A stretch of 64,000 bases of DNA from Streptomyces sp. NRRL S-1022. GTDB taxonomy: Bacteria > Actinomycetota > Actinomycetes > Streptomycetales > Streptomycetaceae. A program made the position numbers and the translations under genes. How positions within the stretch are numbered: the first letter of the stretch is position 1; each line of letters opens with the position of its first letter. The notes under the pieces were generated by a model. The model searched no databases. It worked only from the letters and a program-made list of their open reading frames with translations, and was not told where the DNA came from. This document shows positions 40,026 to 48,397 of this stretch, one piece after another. The stretch is taken from the NCBI RefSeq assembly GCF_000720135.1, contig NZ_JOIU01000005.1, positions 186,001-250,000 on the forward strand. The letters are read 5' to 3'.

Positions 40026-42824
40026 TCAGGCCGCGTAGGACGCCTTGCGGGCCGTACGCACCACGGCGTCGCCTGCCGCACGCGCCAGCCGCCCTTGGGC
40101 CACCCAGGTGTCGACGACCTTCCCGACGTGGGTCACCAGCGCCCCCTTGCTCCGGAAGGGTGCCTGCGCCCACACCGCGTCGAGCAGCGTGGTCCCGTCG
40201 GGACGCACGGGATTGGCGACCCCGGAGTCGAGGCCGCCGAACACCACCCGGGGTTCGCTGCGGCGGACGTACGCGTGGGTCGGGTCCTCGGTGCCTTCCA
40301 GGAAGGGGGCGAACTCCGTGCCGTCCAGGGTGAAGTGCAGCGGGGAGCCGGGGACCGGGGCCAGGGACGGCAGCAGGTCGCCGGACAGCGCCGCGTTGCC
40401 GTACAGGCCGGCCTCCAGGTGGGTGGTGGCGGAGCTGCGGCCAGCCAGACCGACCGGGCCGTAGAACAGCGCCTGCAGGGACGGGTCGTCGGGCGTCGGC
40501 TCGGCCCGCAGCCGGAACGGCATGCTCACCCGGACGGTGTCCCCGGCCCGCCAGGTCCGCGAGACGGCGAAGTAGCTGCCGGGTACCGGGGTGCCCTGCA
40601 CCGGGCGCCCGTTGACCGTCACCCGGAACCCCGCGGTCGCCCACCCGGGCACCCGCAGCCGCAGCGCGAAGGAGGCGCGGCCCCCACCGACGGTGAGCGT
40701 GCTCCCCTGCTCCGCGGGGAAGGCGGTGCGCTGGGTGACCGTCACGCCGTGCTCCGCCCAGGTGAGGGTGGAGGGGCTGTAGAGGTTCACGTACAGCGCG
40801 CTGCCGTCGGCCGCGGCGAAGTACACCGAGTCCTGGTACTTCGTGGCGCTCTCCATGCCGGTGCCCTCGCAGCAGGTCGTGCCCTGCTTGGGCGTGTAGT
40901 CCCGGACGTGCCCGGGTGTGAGCCCGATGAAGTAGGTGACCAGCGGCTTCTCCGCGTCCGGCCGGTCCTGTTTGCTGCCGAGCACCTGGTTGTACAGGGC
41001 GCGTTCGTAGTAGTCCATGTAGGCTGGGTCGGGCTCGTGCAGGAACAGTGCCCGGCTCAGTTTGAGCATGTTGTACGCGCAGCAGGTCTCCGCGGTCGTC
41101 GCGCCGATCGTCCCGGCGACGACGTCCCGCGCCTTCCAGAACTCGCCGGTGCCGGTGCCGCCGATGCCGTACATGCGGTGCGGTACGACCATCCGCCAGA
41201 AGTTCTCGGCGGCCGTCAGGTAGCGCTGCTCGCCGGTGGCGTCGTACAGCCGGACCAGGCCCGTGAAGATCGGGATGTGCTGGTTGGCGTGCAGTCCGTC
41301 GAGCACGTCGGTGTCCGCGGCGCACGCGTCGATCAGCCGGTCCAGGTCGAAGAGCCGGGCCAGCGCGAGGTGCTCGGGCCTGCCGCTGCGGTCGTGCAGA
41401 TCGCAGACCGCCTCGACGATCCCGCCGTACTCGCCGCTGGAGAAGATCCCCCACATGCGCTGCAGGGTGGCCGCGGGCAGCCGGGACAGCCGCGCGTACA
41501 TCCAGTCGCCCATCCCCGAGGCGAGGTCCAGCGCCCGCGCGTCCCCGGTGGCGAGGTGGGTGTCCAGGAGCCCGCGCAGGATCTTGTGCGCGGTGTAGTA
41601 CGGCGCCCAGACCTTGGTGTAGTCGCTGCCGGTCATCGACTCCAGCTGGATGAACTGCGTCTCCGGGTAGGCCGCGAGGAACCCGGGGTGGCTGGGTCCG
41701 CCCCAGGTGCGGCGCAGCGCGGCGGCCGTGCCGCGCCCTGAGGAGCCGGCGAAGCGGGAGCCGGACGTCTCGTCGAGCCGGTACGACGCCAGGTCGCCGG
41801 CGCCGGCGGAGGTGTCGGCCGCGCGGGCGTGCTGGAGTTCGGCGATCTCCGTGGCGCTCAGGACCCGCGACCAGACCTGGAACTCCGCGAGACCGCCCGC
41901 GAACACCGGGTCACCCGGGTAGTGCGAGCGGCCCAGCCAGTGGTCGGCCAGGGCGCCCAGGTCGGCCGGGGTGAGCGTCATGGCGGTGTCGCGGGCCACG
42001 GCGGTGCCGTCGACGTAGAGGGTGCCGGTGCCGCCGCCGAGCGTCACGGCCAGGTGGCTCCACCGGTCCGGCGGCAGCGGGGCCGTCCCGTTCAGCGCCT
42101 GCTCGCCGCCGGCTCCCGAGGTGGTGACGGCGAACCTCGGCACCCCGGCGGCGTTGCGCACGGCGAGGTAGAGGTACCGGGTGGTGCCGGTGCCGAAGTC
42201 CAGGACCCGGGCCCAGTTCGCGTCGTGCCCGGGCCGTACCCAGGCGGACAGCGTCACCGCGGTGGCGCCGCCGAGCACATCGGCGGGCAGGTCGATGTAC
42301 CGGTAGGAGCCGCGCACCTGCTCGACGGCCGGCCCGAAGGGCCCCTCGGCGGACAGTACGACCGGGTCCCGGCGCAGCGCCTCCCGTACCTCGGTGAGCG
42401 CACCGGTCATGGTCCGGAGCCGGTCGCCGAACACCTCCTCGCCGGTGCTCGCGTACGCCTGCGCCAGCATGGTGAGGAAGTGCCCGGTGTAGTGCCCGCG
42501 CAGGTTCCCGTTGGCCTCCCCGTCCAGGCCTTCCCATCCGCCGGGCGCGATCGCGCCGCCCGGGTCCAGGCCCGCGTTGGCCCGGAAGACCTGGAGCAGC
42601 CGGTTCACGTCGTAGCCGCGGGCGTGGTCGAGCATCAGGGCGCGCTTGTCGGCGAACACGCCCCGGCCGAGGGTCACCTCCCCCAGCGCGAACGGCCGCA
42701 GCGCTGCGGTCGGACCGGTCGCCGCGGCGGCGGGCCCACCGGTGGCGGAGACGCTCAGACCGGTTGCCATGGTGGTGAGTGCGGTCGCCTGGAGGAGGGT
42801 GCGTCGCGACAGGGGCGGGGCCAT
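40026..42824 (-). CDS. Secreted GH127 beta-L-arabinofuranosidase-type enzyme with inserted LamG domain
   Basis: A 932-residue exported enzyme with a Tat-type signal (SRRTLLQATALTT). Residues 45-165 are the start of the alpha/alpha barrel (RGHYTGHFLTMLAQAYASTG). A LamG/concanavalin-like domain of about 210 residues interrupts it (VTLSAWVRPGHDANWARVLD to EFQVWSRVLSATEIAEL). The barrel resumes with ETQFIQLESM and VWAPYYTAHKILRGLLDTH. Candidate zinc/catalytic residues are the Glu and Cys of TAETCCAYNM and the Cys pair of GTTCCEGTGMES. It should cut arabinofuranosyl or related plant sugars. A double palindrome lies in its promoter. Confidence 0.86.
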   Translation of the reverse strand: MAPPLSRRTLLQATALTTMATGLSVSATGGPAAAATGPTAALRPFALGEVTLGRGVFADKRALMLDHARGYDVNRLLQVFRANAGLDPGGAIAPGGWEGLDGEANGNLRGHYTGHFLTMLAQAYASTGEEVFGDRLRTMTGALTEVREALRRDPVVLSAEGPFGPAVEQVRGSYRYIDLPADVLGGATAVTLSAWVRPGHDANWARVLDFGTGTTRYLYLAVRNAAGVPRFAVTTSGAGGEQALNGTAPLPPDRWSHLAVTLGGGTGTLYVDGTAVARDTAMTLTPADLGALADHWLGRSHYPGDPVFAGGLAEFQVWSRVLSATEIAELQHARAADTSAGAGDLASYRLDETSGSRFAGSSGRGTAAALRRTWGGPSHPGFLAAYPETQFIQLESMTGSDYTKVWAPYYTAHKILRGLLDTHLATGDARALDLASGMGDWMYARLSRLPAATLQRMWGIFSSGEYGGIVEAVCDLHDRSGRPEHLALARLFDLDRLIDACAADTDVLDGLHANQHIPIFTGLVRLYDATGEQRYLTAAENFWRMVVPHRMYGIGGTGTGEFWKARDVVAGTIGATTAETCCAYNMLKLSRALFLHEPDPAYMDYYERALYNQVLGSKQDRPDAEKPLVTYFIGLTPGHVRDYTPKQGTTCCEGTGMESATKYQDSVYFAAADGSALYVNLYSPSTLTWAEHGVTVTQRTAFPAEQGSTLTVGGGRASFALRLRVPGWATAGFRVTVNGRPVQGTPVPGSYFAVSRTWRAGDTVRVSMPFRLRAEPTPDDPSLQALFYGPVGLAGRSSATTHLEAGLYGNAALSGDLLPSLAPVPGSPLHFTLDGTEFAPFLEGTEDPTHAYVRRSEPRVVFGGLDSGVANPVRPDGTTLLDAVWAQAPFRSKGALVTHVGKVVDTWVAQGRLARAAGDAVVRTARKASYAA

Positions 42825-42853
42825 GTGCTCCTCGTTTCCGGTGCGCTCGAAGT

Positions 42854-42877
42854 GTTCGCTATATCGAACAATGTTCG
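42854..42877. promoter_or_regulatory. Overlapping inverted repeats in the GH127 promoter
   Basis: GTTCG-N6-CGAAC shares its right arm with a second repeat, CGAAC-AAT-GTTCG. It lies 30-53 bp ahead of the GH127 start. TTCG/CGAA palindromes of this kind often serve IclR- or GntR-type sugar regulators; no regulator gene is adjacent. Confidence 0.5.
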
Positions 42878-42944
42878 GTAAGTCGCCCAGAAGATAGAGA
42901 AGGCGTGGGGGAGCGTCAACGGTACCGACGAGTAGGAGAGGTGT

Positions 42945-43634
42945 TCAGCGGGCCGTCTCCCGCAGCCACGCGTACGCCGACTCCGCCGTGAACTCGGCCT
43001 GCCCACCCCGCAGCAGCAGGGACGCGGTGGCGAACCCGGGGGCGTCCGCCTGGGCCGGGACGTAAGGGATGGCGATGCAGCGCATGCCGGCCGCGTGGGC
43101 GGCGGCCGCTCCGGGCGCCGCGTCCTCCAGGACCACGCAGTCGGCCGGGTCCGCGCCGAGCCGGCGGGCCGCCTCCAGGAAGATGTCGGGAGCGGGCTTG
43201 CCGCGCGGGACCTCGTCGGCCGAGACGACCGTGCGCAGGTGGGCGGCCAGGCCGGTGCCCGACAGGATCACCTCGATGGCGTCCGGGGAGGAGCCCGAGG
43301 CCACCGCCATCGGCACGTCCGCGGCCGCCAGCAGCTCCACGAACGCCCGCATCTGCGGGTACACACGTGTGTGCCTGCGGGCCAGGTCCAGATAACGGCG
43401 GTTCGTCGCGGCCAGCAGCTCGGCCGCCGGGGCCCGCAGGCCGTAGCGTTCCCGCCACAGCGCCGCCGTCTCCCGGGTGCTGATGCCGACGTAGCTCTCG
43501 TGGTCCGTCCAGCTGAAGCCGGGGACGCCGTGCTCGGCCAGGGTCCGCCTGCTCGCCTCGTAGTAGTTCGGCTCGCTGTCCACCAGCGTGCCGTCGAGAT
43601 CGAAGAGGACCGAGAGGGCGCCAAGATCGCTCAT
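42945..43634 (-). CDS. HAD-family phosphatase, beta-phosphoglucomutase-like
   Basis: A 229-residue HAD hydrolase. Motif I is LFDLDGTLVDSEPNYYEASR with both catalytic Asp residues (residues 10-14), motif II is AVASGSSPDAIE, motif III is the Lys of EVPRGKPAPDIFLEAA, and motif IV is VVLEDAAPGAAAAHAAG. The cap (residues 20-85) is the helical C1 type as in beta-phosphoglucomutase and DOG phosphatase. It dephosphorylates sugar phosphates or similar. It is followed closely, on the same strand, by the Lrp gene upstream (20 bp gap), so the two may be one transcript. Confidence 0.88.
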   Translation of the reverse strand: MSDLGALSVLFDLDGTLVDSEPNYYEASRRTLAEHGVPGFSWTDHESYVGISTRETAALWRERYGLRAPAAELLAATNRRYLDLARRHTRVYPQMRAFVELLAAADVPMAVASGSSPDAIEVILSGTGLAAHLRTVVSADEVPRGKPAPDIFLEAARRLGADPADCVVLEDAAPGAAAAHAAGMRCIAIPYVPAQADAPGFATASLLLRGGQAEFTAESAYAWLRETAR

Positions 43635-43654
43635 GGTGTCCAGCATGCCAAGGG

Positions 43655-44131
43655 TCAGCCGCGGGCCGCCCGGCCGACCGACTCCACCAGGGGCAGCAGC
43701 CGGTACGGGACGCGCTCGCGCAGCGCCACCTCGGTGCGGGTGCGCACCACACCCGGGAGGCTGATCAGCTTCTGGATCACGTCCTCCAGATGCGCGTTGT
43801 CCCGGCCCACCACCCGCGCCAGCAGATCCCCGCCCCCGGTGATCGAGAACGCCTCCACGATCTCCGGTACGGCGGCCAGCGCGTCCCCCACGTCGTCCAG
43901 ATGGCCCTGCGTGACCTCGATGTGCACGAACGCCAGCACCGGATGGCCCAGCGCGGCGGGGGAGAGGGAGGGGCCGGTGCCGGTGATCACGGCGTCCCGC
44001 TCCATGCGGTCCAGCCGGGCCTGGAGCGTGCCGCGGGCGACGCCGAGGATGCGGGCGTACTCGCGCACGCTGGTGCGCGGCTGCTCCAGGAGCAGCCGCA
44101 GGATGCGGGTGTCGAGTTCGTCCACGGCCAT
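43655..44131 (-). CDS. Lrp/AsnC-family regulator
   Basis: A 158-residue regulator. The HTH is TSVREYARILGVARGTLQAR (residues 20-39), and the RAM ligand domain follows with AFSITGGGDLLARVVGRDNA and KLISLPGVVRTRTEVALRER. Length is standard. It is divergent from the FUSC exporter-like gene, and the promoter region carries repeated CCAATGG-type elements. It probably senses an amino acid and controls the divergent gene and itself. The ribosome binding site before the ATG is poor. Confidence 0.9.
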   Translation of the reverse strand: MAVDELDTRILRLLLEQPRTSVREYARILGVARGTLQARLDRMERDAVITGTGPSLSPAALGHPVLAFVHIEVTQGHLDDVGDALAAVPEIVEAFSITGGGDLLARVVGRDNAHLEDVIQKLISLPGVVRTRTEVALRERVPYRLLPLVESVGRAARG

Positions 44132-44145
44132 GAGGGACGACTGTA

Positions 44146-44241
44146 CCAATGGCTCAGCGTCCCCGGAGTCCCCTGTGCCGCCCGACCTGGTCCGTTGGCA
44201 TTCCGGTGGGCGTGCGTGTGCGGCCGTTGCTGGGCCAATGG
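44146..44241. promoter_or_regulatory. Repeated CCAATGG elements between lrp and FUSC gene
   Basis: CCAATGG occurs at 44146-44152 and 44235-44241, and a one-base variant on the other strand (CCGTTGG, 44192-44198) lies midway. Spacing is 40-45 bp, near four helical turns, which suits an Lrp octamer wrapping DNA. This is an inference. Confidence 0.4.
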
Positions 44242-44360
44242 ACCAGTGATTCGGGCCAGACTTGAGCCAGTGACCCCGGTGATGCTCTCATGGGCGTGTC
44301 GATGGCGCTGCGGATCCCCGCGGCGCCTTTTCTGTGCGGTGTACCCAGGGGAGGGCAGCA

Positions 44361-45851
44361 GTGCTGAAGAGGGTGTTCGTGGCTCCGGACCCGGGACGGG
44401 CGCGATTGCGTTTCGCCGCGCGCGCCGTCCTCGGCATCGGCCTCGCGGTCGTGGTCTGCGGACTCGCCGGACACTCCCTCGCCGGCGCGGTCACCGGCGG
44501 CCTCGCCGCGCTGCTCGCCCTGTTCACCGTCGCCGACCCGACCGTGCGCGGGCAGGCGGTCACCACCGCCCTGCTGCCCGCCGTGGGCCTGCCGGTGCTG
44601 GCCGCCGCGGCCGAGCTGCACGACCTGCCCGTGGCCCGCGACCTCGCCTTCCTGGCCGTCGTCGGCGCCGGCGTCTACGCCCGCCGGTGGGGCCCGCGCG
44701 GGCACAGCCTCGGCGTGTTCGCCTTCATGACCTTCTTCGTGGCCCAGTTCCTGCACGCCACGCCGGGGCAGCTGCCCGAGCTGTACGCCGCCGTCCTGCT
44801 CTCCGTGCTGACCGCGGCCGCGGTGCGGTTCGGCGTGTGGTGCTACGAGCGCCGGCTGCCCCCGGCCGCCGTAGCCGCCCCGCCCGCCGGGACCGGGCTG
44901 GCCCGGGTCACCACCCGGCAGGCCGTCCAGGCGACCGCGGGCGCCGGGTTCGCGCTCGTCGTGGGGCAGCTGGTGTCGGGACAGCGCTGGTACTGGGCCG
45001 TCGGCGCCACCTGGTGGATCTTCGTCAACACGGCCTCGCGCGGCGAGACGCTGGTCCGCGGCTTCCGCCGGGTCCTCGGTACGGTGATCGGCATCGGCCT
45101 GGGCCTCCTCGTCGCCGTCCCCGTGCACGGCGCACCCGTCCCGACGGCCGTCCTCGTCGCCGCCGCCGTCTTCGGCATCTTCTACACGGCCGCCGTCTCC
45201 TACACCTGGATGATGCTCTGCGTGACCCTGCTCGCCGAGCTGCTCTACGGCCTCCTCGGCGTCCTCGGCCCCGGGCTGCTCGCGCTGCGGCTCGCCGAGA
45301 CCGGTGTCGGCGCGCTCGGCGCCGCCCTCGCCGTGCTGTTCGTGCTGCCGGTCACCACGCACGCCACCACCGACGCCTGGATCCAGCGGGCCCTGCGCTG
45401 CGTGCACGCCTGCACGGCCGAGGCCGCCGCCCGTCTGGCCGGCTCCGCCACCGCAGACCCCGCGCCGCGCGTGGCCGAACTGGAGCAGCTGCTGGGCCGG
45501 GTCCGGCTGTCGGTGGCCCCGCTGGTGCACCCGCTGAACCCGATGCCGGCCCGCAAGGCGCGGGCCCGCCGGGTGCTGGAGCTGCTCGACGACTGCGCCC
45601 GCGAGATCCGGGGCCTGGTCGCGGTCGCCGCCGACCCCGAGGCCTCCCACGACGCCCGCCTCGCTGCCGCCTGCTGGCGGGTGGAGACCGCCGTCGAGGC
45701 CCTCACCGCGGGCCGCACCGACACCCTGCGCCACGCCGCCGAACCCCCCGCCGAAGGCGCCCTCGCCCACCTGCACGGCCTGGAGCGGGCCCTCGCCGAA
45801 CTCGCCGAGCCGCTGCGGACGCCGTCCGGCTCCCGCCTGGCCGACGCCTGA
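44361..45851 (+). CDS. FUSC-family membrane protein (aromatic-acid exporter-like)
   Basis: A 496-residue membrane protein with two blocks of hydrophobic helices: residues 15-165 (ARAVLGIGLAVVVCGLAGHS on) and 190-340 (WWIFVNTASRGETLVRGFRR, then VLGTVIGIGLGLLVAVPVHG). The RGFRRVLGTVIG segment is the usual FUSC/YccS core. The C-terminal 150 residues are a soluble helical part. E. coli AaeB of this family exports aromatic acids. GGGGAGGG sits 5-6 nt before the GTG start. It is divergent from an Lrp-type regulator, which suggests an amino-acid-related effector. Confidence 0.83.
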   Translation: MLKRVFVAPDPGRARLRFAARAVLGIGLAVVVCGLAGHSLAGAVTGGLAALLALFTVADPTVRGQAVTTALLPAVGLPVLAAAAELHDLPVARDLAFLAVVGAGVYARRWGPRGHSLGVFAFMTFFVAQFLHATPGQLPELYAAVLLSVLTAAAVRFGVWCYERRLPPAAVAAPPAGTGLARVTTRQAVQATAGAGFALVVGQLVSGQRWYWAVGATWWIFVNTASRGETLVRGFRRVLGTVIGIGLGLLVAVPVHGAPVPTAVLVAAAVFGIFYTAAVSYTWMMLCVTLLAELLYGLLGVLGPGLLALRLAETGVGALGAALAVLFVLPVTTHATTDAWIQRALRCVHACTAEAAARLAGSATADPAPRVAELEQLLGRVRLSVAPLVHPLNPMPARKARARRVLELLDDCAREIRGLVAVAADPEASHDARLAAACWRVETAVEALTAGRTDTLRHAAEPPAEGALAHLHGLERALAELAEPLRTPSGSRLADA

Positions 45852-45857
45852 CCGGAC

Positions 45858-45901
45858 GCGGCGGCGGGGGACCCCACCCACGGGAGCCCCACCGCCGCCG
45901 C
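45858..45901 (+). terminator. GC-rich hairpin after the FUSC gene
   Basis: GCGGCGGCGG pairs perfectly with CCGCCGCCGC, and a few more G-C pairs lie inside after a one-base bulge. It begins 6 bp past the stop codon. Confidence 0.6.
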
Positions 45902-46105
45902 GCCCTTCCCACGGTCTGCTCTTCGCCCTGCTGCCCCACGGCCTGCCCCGCGGAGGCCCCTCTCGCCCTCTCGCCTCTCACCCTCGCGCCAAGCCGTCGT
46001 GAGGTTCTGTACCGAACCGTCACCCATTTGGTCTAGACCGATGCTGACCGGCTGCTACCGTCGGCCCCGGAGCGGCTTCGCGGGTTCGACCGAGAGGGGA
46101 CAGCG

Positions 46106-47143
46106 GTGGCACAGGACGGCAGGGCGGGCAGGCGCCGGGCGTTCATCGGATCGTTCACGGCGGCGGGCGGCCCCGGACTGGTGACCGCGGAGGTCGCCCG
46201 GGACACCGGCGCCCTCACCCTCGTGTCCGCCGTGCAGGACCTGCCCGACCCCTCCTACCTGGCCCTCTCCCCGGACGGACGCACGCTGTACGCGGTCAGC
46301 GAGACCGCCGAGGGCGCTGTCGCCGCCTACCGCGTCACCGGTGACCGGCCGGAACCCCTCGGCGCACCCGTGCCGGTGAACGGCAGCAGCCCCACCCACC
46401 TCGGCCTGTACGCCGGGCACGTGCTGACCGCCAACTACGGCTGCGGCAGCGTCACCGCCGTCCCGCTGCGCCCGGACGGCGCCCTCGCCGGCGCGCCCTC
46501 CGGACGGCTCCAGCACACCGGCTCCGGACCGCACGACCGGCGCCAGCGCGGCCCGCACGCCCACCAGGTGCAGCCCGACCCCAGCGGCCGGTGGGCGGTC
46601 AGCGTCGATCTGGGGACGGACTCGGTGCGGGTGTGCACCCTCGCGGACGGCACCCCCGCCGTGCACCGCGAGTTCGCCCTGCGTCCCGGCTCCGGCCCCC
46701 GCCACCTGGCCTTCCACCCCGGCGGCGAGCACGCCTACGTGGTCAACGAGCTGACCCCCACGGTCACCGTCTGCCGCTGGGACGCCGCCGGCGGCTCCCT
46801 GAAGCCCCTCACCGAGATCCCCGTGCTGCCCGGTGCGCCCGCCGGCGACGCCTACCCCTCGGGGATCGTCGTCTCGCCCGACGGCCGCTTCGTGTGGACC
46901 GCGACCCGCGGCGAGGACGTCCTGTCGGTCCTGCGCGTCCAGGAGGACGGCCTCCGGCTGATCGGGACCGTGCCCTGCGGCGGACACTGGCCGCGCGCGC
47001 TGGCCGGGCACAACGGCTTCCTGTACGCGGCCAACGAACGCTCCGGCGACGTCACCTGGTTCGCCGTCGACGACGTGACGGGCATCCCGCGCTACGACGG
47101 CTCCGTACGGGTCGCCGCGGCCTCCTGCGTCGTCCTCGGCTGA
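46106..47143 (+). CDS. Lactonase family protein (6-phosphogluconolactonase-like, Lactonase_7)
   Basis: A 345-residue seven-bladed beta-propeller of the YbhE/Lactonase_7 family. Blades are marked by repeated segments such as DPSYLALSPDGRTLYAVSET, THLGLYAGHVLTANYGCGSV, GPRHLAFHPGGEHAYVVNEL and YPSGIVVSPDGRFVWTATRG; HAHQVQPDPSGRWAVSVDLG near the centre holds conserved His/Asp residues. The enzyme class hydrolyses 6-phosphogluconolactone or other sugar lactones. GAGAGGGGA precedes the GTG. A strong terminator follows. Confidence 0.86.
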   Translation: MAQDGRAGRRRAFIGSFTAAGGPGLVTAEVARDTGALTLVSAVQDLPDPSYLALSPDGRTLYAVSETAEGAVAAYRVTGDRPEPLGAPVPVNGSSPTHLGLYAGHVLTANYGCGSVTAVPLRPDGALAGAPSGRLQHTGSGPHDRRQRGPHAHQVQPDPSGRWAVSVDLGTDSVRVCTLADGTPAVHREFALRPGSGPRHLAFHPGGEHAYVVNELTPTVTVCRWDAAGGSLKPLTEIPVLPGAPAGDAYPSGIVVSPDGRFVWTATRGEDVLSVLRVQEDGLRLIGTVPCGGHWPRALAGHNGFLYAANERSGDVTWFAVDDVTGIPRYDGSVRVAAASCVVLG

Positions 47144-47153
47144 ACTTCCCCGG

Positions 47154-47232
47154 CCCCGGCCGGCGTACGGGCCCCGGCCGGCGTACGGGCCCCGGCCGGC
47201 GTACGGGCCCCGGCCGGCGTACGGGCCCCGGG
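47154..47232. repeat. Four perfect 18-bp tandem repeats
   Basis: The unit CCCCGGCCGGCGTACGGG occurs head-to-tail four times (47154-47225) with a partial fifth, just after the lactonase stop codon and before the terminator. All copies are identical, which indicates recent slippage. Confidence 0.9.
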
Positions 47233-47240
47233 TAAGGCGA

Positions 47241-47270
47241 AGGGCCCGCTCCGGGACGGGAGCGGGCCCT
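47241..47270. terminator. Bidirectional terminator, 12-bp perfect stem
   Basis: AGGGCCCGCTCC and GGAGCGGGCCCT pair perfectly around a 6-nt loop between the converging lactonase and CbiX-like genes. Confidence 0.82.
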
Positions 47271-47306
47271 GTGTCGTACGAATGCCGGATGCCGGGCGCC
47301 GGGGCG

Positions 47307-48233
47307 TCAGCGGACGGGGGTGCCCTGCGGCTGCTGCGGGGCGATGCCCAGCGCCGTCGTGTACTTGGCGAGGGTGAGCTTGCCGATCGCCGGGTACGCG
47401 CCGAGCGCCTCGGAGGTGGAACAGCCCGCCTCCTCGGCCGCCGCGGCCAGCAGCGCCGGCTCGATCTCCGGGCCGATCAGGTACGGCGCCAGGGCCAGCT
47501 GCTGCGAACCCGAGGAACGCAGCTGCTCGGCCACGGAGGCGATGGAACCCTCCTGGTCCAGGGCCGCCGACATCACCGGCACGGCCAGGCGCGCGGCGAG
47601 CAGCATGCCGGTGATGCCGGCCGCCTGCACGGCCTCCTCGCCGCCCACCGAGGCGAGGATGATGCCGTCCGCGGCCGTGGCCACGGTGAACAGCCGGGCG
47701 CGGTCGGCGCGGGCCAGGCCCGCCTCGGACAGCCGCACGTGCAGCGCCTCGGCGAGCAGCGGGTGCGGGCCGAGGACGTCGGTCAGCTCGGCGGCGACCC
47801 GGCTGTCCATCACGGACTGGCGGATCTGCCGCAGCAGCGCGCTGTCCGGGCCGGCCAGCAGCGGGACGACGACGGCGACCGGGCCGTCGGGCTCCTTGAT
47901 CCCCTCCACCCCGGCGGCGACGGCCTGCTCGTACCGCGCGGCGCGCTCCTCGGCGGCCCGCGCCAGCACGGAACGCAGCGTGGGGAACTCGGCGTCGTCC
48001 CCGTCCAGGTAACCGATCCGGGCGTCGAGGCCGGGCAGCTCGGAGCGGGCGATGCTCACGACCTCCTCGGCGAGGCTGCGCGTGATGGTGCTGGGCACAC
48101 CGGGCACCGCGAGGACGAGCGCGGGCGCGCCCTCGGGAGCCACCAGCGGTTCCGGGCGGCGGTGCCGTCCGGGCTGGCGGGGTCGCGGCATTCGTACGGG
48201 CAGGCCGGACACGGGTCCAGTGGGGGAGCTCAT
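47307..48233 (-). CDS. CbiX/sirohydrochlorin-chelatase-like protein without the catalytic His motif
   Basis: A 308-residue protein made of two CbiX-like halves. The first strand, where chelatases have a HGS(R) motif, reads ALVLAVPGVPSTIT, with no histidine. The next segments fit the family (LPGLDARIGYLDGDDAEFPT, AVVVPLLAGPDSALLRQIRQ, LGPHPLLAEALHVRL). The second half has LALAPYLIGPEIEPALLAAA. It may therefore be a non-catalytic relative or use other residues. The N-terminal 35 residues are Pro/Arg-rich. In related Streptomyces similar proteins lie near nitrite/sulfite genes; here there is no such neighbour. Metal chelation should not be assumed. Confidence 0.75.
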   Translation of the reverse strand: MSSPTGPVSGLPVRMPRPRQPGRHRRPEPLVAPEGAPALVLAVPGVPSTITRSLAEEVVSIARSELPGLDARIGYLDGDDAEFPTLRSVLARAAEERAARYEQAVAAGVEGIKEPDGPVAVVVPLLAGPDSALLRQIRQSVMDSRVAAELTDVLGPHPLLAEALHVRLSEAGLARADRARLFTVATAADGIILASVGGEEAVQAAGITGMLLAARLAVPVMSAALDQEGSIASVAEQLRSSGSQQLALAPYLIGPEIEPALLAAAAEEAGCSTSEALGAYPAIGKLTLAKYTTALGIAPQQPQGTPVR

Positions 48234-48397
48234 GGCGCCGAATGTTACTGGCTTACCGCCCTCCGCCGTTCGGGGAGGGTGCAGGTGAGCGGTATCCGTC
48301 CGGTTTTGTCTGATGAGTTACGCGTGGTCGGCACAGGCATCGGGCACTTACCGGACGCATCGGCGGAGACCGGGACGGAAGCCGGTTGCGGAACCGG

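Noticed and set aside
47154..47232. Possible CRISPR array
   Set aside because: Repeats are contiguous with no spacers, and no cas gene is nearby; it is a simple tandem repeat.
48382..48397. Terminator CCGGTT-GCGG-AACCGG next to the kinase stop
   Set aside because: The stem is only 6 bp and it lies directly at the stop codon, so it was too weak to list.
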